From Silurus meridionalis (lineage: Eukaryota; Chordata; Actinopteri; Siluriformes; Siluridae): DNA of 64,000 nucleotides. How positions within the stretch are numbered: position 1 is the first letter of the stretch; each line of letters opens with the position of its first letter. Shown here piece after piece: positions 58,972-64,000 of this stretch. The translations under genes and the position numbers were made by a program. The stretch is taken from positions 15,717,889 through 15,781,888 of the forward strand of contig NC_060896.1 of the NCBI RefSeq assembly GCF_014805685.1. Direction: 5' to 3'. The notes beneath the pieces were generated by a model. The model was given only the letters and a program-made list of their open reading frames with translations, was not told where the DNA came from and did no database searches.

Positions 58972-59342
58972 TGATTGGAGAATACAGAAGCTGGAAGTAA
59001 ATCATATGACAATTGTACCGTGTGGAGTCTTTTCATTTAAAAACATACACAACGCAGAGCGAACCCACTACAAATTGGTGCCGTCGTTTGGTTTGCTGAT
59101 TGCTGACCGCCGGGAAGCTGCGAGAGCCAAAGCTGTCTTTGCCAGAGCCATGCTGATGTCATCATTGATCTGCATTTCAGGAGCGATTTGCCACTGACTA
59201 GCTTGGATTGACCTATCTTATTTATCTTTTGAGGGATCATTTTTCGTTGGAAAAGACTTGCGGGACATTTGACAGTAAGCTCACTTTGATTTCAGGTTAA
59301 AAGTTTTTTTTGTGTGTATTAAGCAAAATTCGGGAAATTGGT

Positions 59343-60680
59343 ATGGCTGATGACAAGGAGGAAGGTTTAGTATTGGATTACAGCAAAATGATGGCTGGTA
59401 GGGGAAGGGGTGCACTACTGGCCACACCTGACAGAGGTTTTCAGTTTATGGGTCCGCAGTATGCAAGCACTGGGAGGGGTGGAAGACTTAGATCGCCAGT
59501 TGTGGATAGACCTGACATAAACTGTAGTCCAATAACAAAACCATACATGCATAACAAACATGAATCGGGACTTTCAGGTGATATGAGTGACCTTGTTAGG
59601 CAAATTGGATCTGAAATTGGTGAAGCTATCAGGGACAGTCTGCTTCAAACTAGACATTCAAGTTTGCCATCTAGTGGTTGCTCTGGAGAAAATATTAACG
59701 TTTCTGATGCTAAAATGTCGAACACGACCATTATTGATGCTTCCAAGTTAAATTTGGTTCTGAAGTCTGAAATAACTGCACCACCTTATTTTCGTGGAGA
59801 CGGTACTGATAAGTGTTCTGTGATGGAGTGGGAAGAACTGATGCGGGTGTACCTTAATAAAAGGGAAGTGATAGGCTTGGAAAGGGTTGAGGAAGTAATG
59901 AACAGATTAATGGGGAGGGCTAGGGACATTATAAGGGTCTGGTTGAGCAACAGAACGGTTACTCCGACCGTGGATGCTGTTTTCACGGTTTTGAGACATC
60001 ACTTTAGTGATTCCAGTAGCTCAGGTATGCCTTTAGCTGATTTCTACTCTGTGAAACCTTTCTCCAATGAAGGTCCCCTGGATTATTGGATAAGGTTGAA
60101 CAAGGCTGCTGAGGTGGCGGAGCAGGGCCTTAGGGAGGAGGGCAGGACTTTAGAAAATCGAAGTAGGGAACTGGCTGTAATGTTTATTCGACACTGTCCT
60201 GAAAGGGAACTGTCTCTTGTATTCAAAAGCAAACCAGTACAGTCTTGGACAGCTTCTGAGGTCCAAGAGAGATTGGATGAGATGCTAAGGGAACAGAAAG
60301 TGACAAGGCGTGTTACAAGTCAACACACTACCAAAGTTCTTGAGCCTATTAATGAGTCAACATCTCTGCCTCCTCATAGACCTGAAACAACTACAACAGC
60401 AGCTGATAGCGGTGCTCTAGACAAAGTTTTGACTATGTTGGAGAAGACTCTTGTTTGTAATACACAGTCAGTGCGAGGTGGTTGGTCCAAGAATCCTAAT
60501 AGACGGAATCGTGATTGTAGAGTCTGCACCAGCAAAGATCACAGTACTACGGCCCATTGCAAGATGTACAATCTCTGCTTTAAGTGTTATTCGCCTGGGC
60601 ATATGAGCTTCAATTGTGAGACGACTGTCCCCAGGGAAGGCACTGGCAGACGGGGAGATGATGAGCTTCAGGGAAACTAG
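59343..60680 (+). CDS. Ty3-B Gag (intact)
   Basis: ATG at 59343 (MADDKEEGLVLDYSKMM) is chosen because Ty3-A has MAD at the same place; 445 residues. The N-terminal part is Arg/Gly-rich (AGRGRG, STGRGGR). The middle has the capsid: PPYFRGDGTDKCSVMEWEEL, MGRARDIIRVWLSN, LADFYSVKPFSNEGPLDYW and MFIRHCPERELSLVFKSK. The C-terminus has CRVCTSKDHSTTAHC and a CCHC knuckle CFKCYSPGHMSFNC (about residues 411-425). It would assemble particles and bind the genomic RNA. Confidence 0.9.
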   Translation: MADDKEEGLVLDYSKMMAGRGRGALLATPDRGFQFMGPQYASTGRGGRLRSPVVDRPDINCSPITKPYMHNKHESGLSGDMSDLVRQIGSEIGEAIRDSLLQTRHSSLPSSGCSGENINVSDAKMSNTTIIDASKLNLVLKSEITAPPYFRGDGTDKCSVMEWEELMRVYLNKREVIGLERVEEVMNRLMGRARDIIRVWLSNRTVTPTVDAVFTVLRHHFSDSSSSGMPLADFYSVKPFSNEGPLDYWIRLNKAAEVAEQGLREEGRTLENRSRELAVMFIRHCPERELSLVFKSKPVQSWTASEVQERLDEMLREQKVTRRVTSQHTTKVLEPINESTSLPPHRPETTTTAADSGALDKVLTMLEKTLVCNTQSVRGGWSKNPNRRNRDCRVCTSKDHSTTAHCKMYNLCFKCYSPGHMSFNCETTVPREGTGRRGDDELQGN

Positions 60681-60706
60681 AGAGCCTCTATTGTGGGGAG
60701 GGCAAT

Positions 60707-61912
60707 GTGGGGCAAAATGTAAGATCCTCCTTGGATACTGATGTTAAGTCGGTTTATTCATCTTGTTGTGAGAGTGTAAGCAAAGACAAGACTGTGATTT
60801 TTCAGAATATTATTCAGTCATTGCCGAACGACAGTCTGTTTTATACAAGTGTTTTGGTGCAGGGCAGAGTTCGTTTGAGGGGAATGCTGGACAGTGGCTC
60901 CATGGCAACTACTTTGAGTGCTGATGCAGTTCCTCAGCTAAGAGAAGCTGGAATCTTGAATCAGGAGTTGTTTCCCCGGTCGGACATTGTCCTAGTTGGG
61001 TGTGGTGGAAAGCAGACTAGTCCTGTAGGTACCTGTGAACTGAAAATTGAGGTGTATGGGTTCTGCTTTAGTGTTCCAGTTCTTGTTGTGAGTGGACAGG
61101 TGGACCAGCTAATCATTGGTACCAATGTGCTGAAACCTTTGATCAGAGAGATGAAATCAAATAAGGGGTTCTGGAGAGTCCTGGATAAACCAGACCAAAC
61201 AAATCAGAGTGAAGATTGTCAGTTTCTACGTATGCTTTCAAGTATCGAGAGGTGGAAGGGCAGTACTATTCCTGACAAAGTTGGTACTTTAAAGTCCAAG
61301 TCTACTGTGGTTTTGCAACCGATGAGTGAGCACCTTGTCTGGGGTCGGCTACCACCGGGACTGAAACTGTCAGTCGGCAGCACGGTTGTAATTGAGCCTA
61401 GTGTTTCTCGCTGTGTCCATCGTAATGTCCTTGTCGGTAGAGTGATCTCGCCTTTATGGGGAGACAGTTGGCTCCCAGTTAGGATGATAAATCCCACGAA
61501 CTCTGAGATTGTGCTACGCAGAAACGCAAAACTTGCTGATGTCTGTCCATGCATTGCCTTGGAAGATTTTGAACAGGTACCAGAACAGAAAATTTTTCAG
61601 AACATGGCCGTGAGTGGCAACAGTTCTTGTGGTAGCTTGTCAGCGAAGAGCTCAGTGTCTGGGGTCGAGCACCTTAGTGACACTCGATTAGATGAGCTTG
61701 GCCTCAAGGATATAAATGTTAAAGACTGCGAGGTGTCACCTTTCTGGAGAGGCAGGCTCATTGATTTGATAAAGGAATATGGGTGTGTTTTCTCTAGACA
61801 GTCATTGGATTGTGGCGAGGCGAAGGGGTTCTGTCATCGCATTCGCTTGACGGATGAGAGACCGTTCGCTTACCTTATCGGAGACTATCACCTGCTCATT
61901 ACCACAAGCTGA
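60707..61912 (+). pseudogene. Ty3-B protease, linker and start of reverse transcriptase
   Basis: The protease motif LRGMLDSGSMATTLSAD lies near 60880, followed by VLVGCGGKQTS and LIIGTNVLKPLIREM, then a long linker shared with Ty3-A ending FSRQSLDCGEAKGFCHRI, the start of the RT fingers. A single-base loss near 61867 throws the frame, which ends at 61912; RT resumes in another frame at 61930. It starts 27 bases after the Gag stop, in a frame different from Gag. Confidence 0.85.
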
Positions 61913-61929
61913 AGCAGACTTTAGATGAA

Positions 61930-62289
61930 ATGGAACAAAGAGAGATCATCAGAAAATCAACCAGCGAATTTGCATCACCGTTGGTATTGGTTTGGAAGAA
62001 GAATGGGGACTTGCGGCTGTGCACTGACTTTAGGTGGCTGAACGCTCGGACGGTGAGGGACGCACATCCTCTACCTCACCAGGCGGATGTGCTAGCAGCA
62101 CTGGGGGGGAATGCTTTGTTTAGTACCATGGATTTAACATCGGGGTACTACAACATTCCTTTGCATGAGGAGGACAAAAAGTTTACAGCTTTCAGTTCTC
62201 CCCTTGGTTTGCATGAGTACAACCGCTTGCCACAGGGTCTGTGCAACAGTCCCAACATTCATGAGGATGATGCTAACTATTTTTGGTGA
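61930..62289 (+). pseudogene. Ty3-B reverse transcriptase, palm part 1
   Basis: IIRKSTSEFASPLVLVWKKN, LCTDFRWLNARTVRDAHPLP and FSTMDLTSGYYNIPLHEEDK (motif A Asp) lead to LHEYNRLPQGLCNSP. A 2-base loss near 62252, seen by comparison with Ty3-A, shifts the frame; the protein continues from 62261. Confidence 0.85.
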
Positions 62290-64000
62290 TCAAAATTTTT
62301 TGAGCTTGCTCTGTTACCTTGATGACCTGTTGGTTTTCGGTAAGAATGAGGAAGAATGTTTGCAGAGACTTGAGATGGTGTTTCGACGTCTCAGGGATCA
62401 TAATTTAAAGCTATCACCCTCAAAGTGTAGGTTTTTACGGAGATCTGTGAAATTTTTGGGTCACATCGTTTCACAGGAGGGCGTGGCTAGTGATCCAATG
62501 AAGGTGGAGGCTATTGTGGGTGTGTCTGAGGAACACTTAATGGAAGCTGATGGTGTCACTCCTTCCGTGGGTAAAATTAGGTCCTTTTTGGGGATGGTTA
62601 TATATTATCAGCACTTTATCGAGAATTGCTCAATGATTGCAAAGCCTCTTTTTCAGTTAACAACGGGCCAAAAGAAACCTAGGAAGATGAGGGGCATAGG
62701 TAAGAGGTCCGGGGCTGTCCGGAAACTCACCCCTGGTGATTGGACAGATGAATGTAGACAGGCGTTTGTGAATTTGAAGATGATGCTGGTGAAGCAAGTT
62801 TTACTTGCTCACCCTGACTTCTCGAAGCCATTTATTCTGTCTGTGGATGCTTCGATGAGTGGTCTTGGGGCTGTGCTTTCCCAAGTACAGGAGGGTCATG
62901 CTGTAGCAAGACCAATTGTTTTCACTTCGAAGTCTCTTAACCATGCCCAGTCCAGGTATCCGGCTCATAGACTTGAATTTCTGGCCATGAAGTGGGCCAT
63001 TTGCGATAAATTCAGTCATTGGCTCCGTGGGCACAGATTTACGGTTTGGACGGATAACAACCCGCTCAAGTATATTTTGACCAAGCCAAAGCTTGATGCC
63101 TGCGAGCAGAGATGGGTCGCGAAGTTGGCTCTTTTTGAGTTTGATATTCAGTACATACCGGGACCGAAGAATGTGGTAGCCGATGCATTGAGTCGGGAGC
63201 CTTTCGCTACTTCTAAGATTTTGCACAGACTAACGAGAACCCCATATGATATTCTAAAGCATGAAGCGGAGACGCTTGGGGTTGGGCGAGTGCAGGATAT
63301 GTTTCATTTGTCCTGTGTACGTGAAAAAGAAGAGGGATTTAAGAAAATGCCTGCGTCGCAGACGTGTCAGGAAGTGTCTAACCTAGTTCATAGCCACTGG
63401 GAGGAAGCCGCTGCAACTAGAGCAGTCGCGTATGTTCAGCATTTGAGGGGTTTGGAGGATGACATGCAGTACCCAATTGATAAGCTTACGCATGCTGAAT
63501 TGCTTGACAAGCAGCGTCTGGATCCAGTTGTGAGTAGGGTGAGGTTCTTTGTAGAGCGTGGTAGACGGCCTAGTAGGCGAGAGAAAGTTGAGGAGTCAGA
63601 GGAAACTGTACGAACACTGAAACAATGGGGTAAATTCACAATCAAGTTAGGCATACTTTACCGGGTGTCTAAGAACCCACTAACCAAGAAAAAGATTTTT
63701 CAGTATGTTGTACCGGCGGTCTTGAGAGGTTTGGTTCTAAAAGGGGTGCATGATAATGCAGGTCATCAGGGCCAGCACCGCACTCTTTGGCTTGCACGGC
63801 AGAGATTCTACTGGAATTCTTTGGAGCATGATACAAAATTGTACGTGTCGCAATGCAAGAGATGTGTATTGAGTAAAACTCCTGAACCAGAGGCCAGAGC
63901 TCCACTTGTGTCGATAACTACAACAGCACCATTAGAGTTGGTTTGTGTCGATTTTTGGACAGCTGAGAATGTCAATAACAAGTCGGTTGATGTGTTGGTA
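62261..64000 (+). CDS. Ty3-B reverse transcriptase part 2, RNase H and integrase start (runs off edge)
   Basis: A 580-codon frame open from 62261 to the last base. LLCYLDDLLVFGKNEEE has the catalytic Asp pair (62315-62326). FLGHIVSQEGVASDPMKVEA and YYQHFIENCSMIAKPLFQ follow. RNase H has LSVDASMSGLGAVLSQ (about 62838) and WTDNNPLKYILTKPK (about 63046). The tether leads to the integrase zinc finger GVHDNAGHQGQHRTLW with CKRCVLSKT (63745-63880) and the first core Asp in LVCVDFWTAENVNNK (about 63940). No stop is seen. Confidence 0.87.
   Translation, partial: MRMMLTIFGDQNFLSLLCYLDDLLVFGKNEEECLQRLEMVFRRLRDHNLKLSPSKCRFLRRSVKFLGHIVSQEGVASDPMKVEAIVGVSEEHLMEADGVTPSVGKIRSFLGMVIYYQHFIENCSMIAKPLFQLTTGQKKPRKMRGIGKRSGAVRKLTPGDWTDECRQAFVNLKMMLVKQVLLAHPDFSKPFILSVDASMSGLGAVLSQVQEGHAVARPIVFTSKSLNHAQSRYPAHRLEFLAMKWAICDKFSHWLRGHRFTVWTDNNPLKYILTKPKLDACEQRWVAKLALFEFDIQYIPGPKNVVADALSREPFATSKILHRLTRTPYDILKHEAETLGVGRVQDMFHLSCVREKEEGFKKMPASQTCQEVSNLVHSHWEEAAATRAVAYVQHLRGLEDDMQYPIDKLTHAELLDKQRLDPVVSRVRFFVERGRRPSRREKVEESEETVRTLKQWGKFTIKLGILYRVSKNPLTKKKIFQYVVPAVLRGLVLKGVHDNAGHQGQHRTLWLARQRFYWNSLEHDTKLYVSQCKRCVLSKTPEPEARAPLVSITTTAPLELVCVDFWTAENVNNKSVDVLV

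Larger units (their letters stand above)
58140..59072 (+). repeat. 5' LTR of Ty3-B
   Basis: 933 bp. The CRE palindrome TGACGTCA (58312-58319) lies directly before exon 1. AGTAAA (about 58996) and ACCGTGTGG (about 59018) may form the poly(A) signal and GT-rich element. The exon copies are described separately. Confidence 0.88.
58140..64000 (+). mobile_element. Young Ty3 LTR retrotransposon (Ty3-B), 3' part beyond the window
   Basis: The 5' LTR is 58140-59072 (TGTGGCAAGTG...CCCACTACA), the PBS starts TGGTGCCGTCGTTTGG at 59076, gag is 59343-60680, protease to RT is 60707-61912, and RT to integrase runs from 61930 to the window edge. Only two small frameshifts in pol were found and Gag is intact, so it is much less decayed than its relative Ty3-A. 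The LTR contains an intron-bearing leader and an identical spliced copy. Confidence 0.9.

Overview
This 64 kb window looks like a transposon-dense stretch of a teleost fish genome. I see no complete host gene. The evidence for a fish is the combination of element types: hAT elements with 8-bp target duplications, piggyBac, Tc1-like elements, a KDZ/Zisupton-type transposase with introns, a DIRS tyrosine-recombinase element, L2 and Rex1-like LINEs, and several Ty3 LTR families, together with long TA and CA microsatellites and split genes.

Layout. (1) 2-287 is a possible Ser/Pro-rich host exon ending in a consensus splice donor. (2) 907-5430 is a hAT element (TSD CTTATGAT) whose transposase is broken by a 3.3 kb gag-only LTR element (1914-5177, TSD GTTCC). 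(3) 6788-7906 is a decayed Tc1 copy. (4) 8942-16370, minus strand, is a decayed nine-exon KDZ-type transposase gene; a Rex1-like LINE (10800-14401) sits inside one exon. (5) 17481-19659 holds small nonautonomous DNA elements, one carrying a solo LTR related to the element in (2).

(6) 20105-42620 is a remnant of a DIRS element. Its recombinase gene is split by a minus-strand Ty3 element (20342-33410). A piggyBac sits in that element's 3' LTR, a BED-finger hAT sits in the piggyBac, and an L2 LINE sits in the hAT, giving five nested levels. A second Ty3 element (Ty3-A, 33915-42289) sits exactly at the recombinase stop codon. (7) 43615-45953 is a second L2 and 46088-46673 a second Tc1 relic. (8) 46972-56552 is a Ty3 element with a PNMA-like Gag (Ty3-C). 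(9) 58140-64000 is a young, nearly intact Ty3 element (Ty3-B) that runs off the window edge.

The most unusual observation concerns the LTRs of Ty3-A and Ty3-B, which are distant relatives. Each LTR contains exon1-intron1-exon2-intron2, and then, farther downstream in the same LTR, a precisely spliced exon1-exon2 copy joined to the rest of the leader. In Ty3-B the two versions are identical over 103 of 103 exonic bases. Between families the exons differ greatly. This suggests the spliced copy is renewed from spliced RNA at each round of reverse transcription while the introns are kept in the upstream copy. I know of no described LTR architecture of this kind, but I could not search for one.
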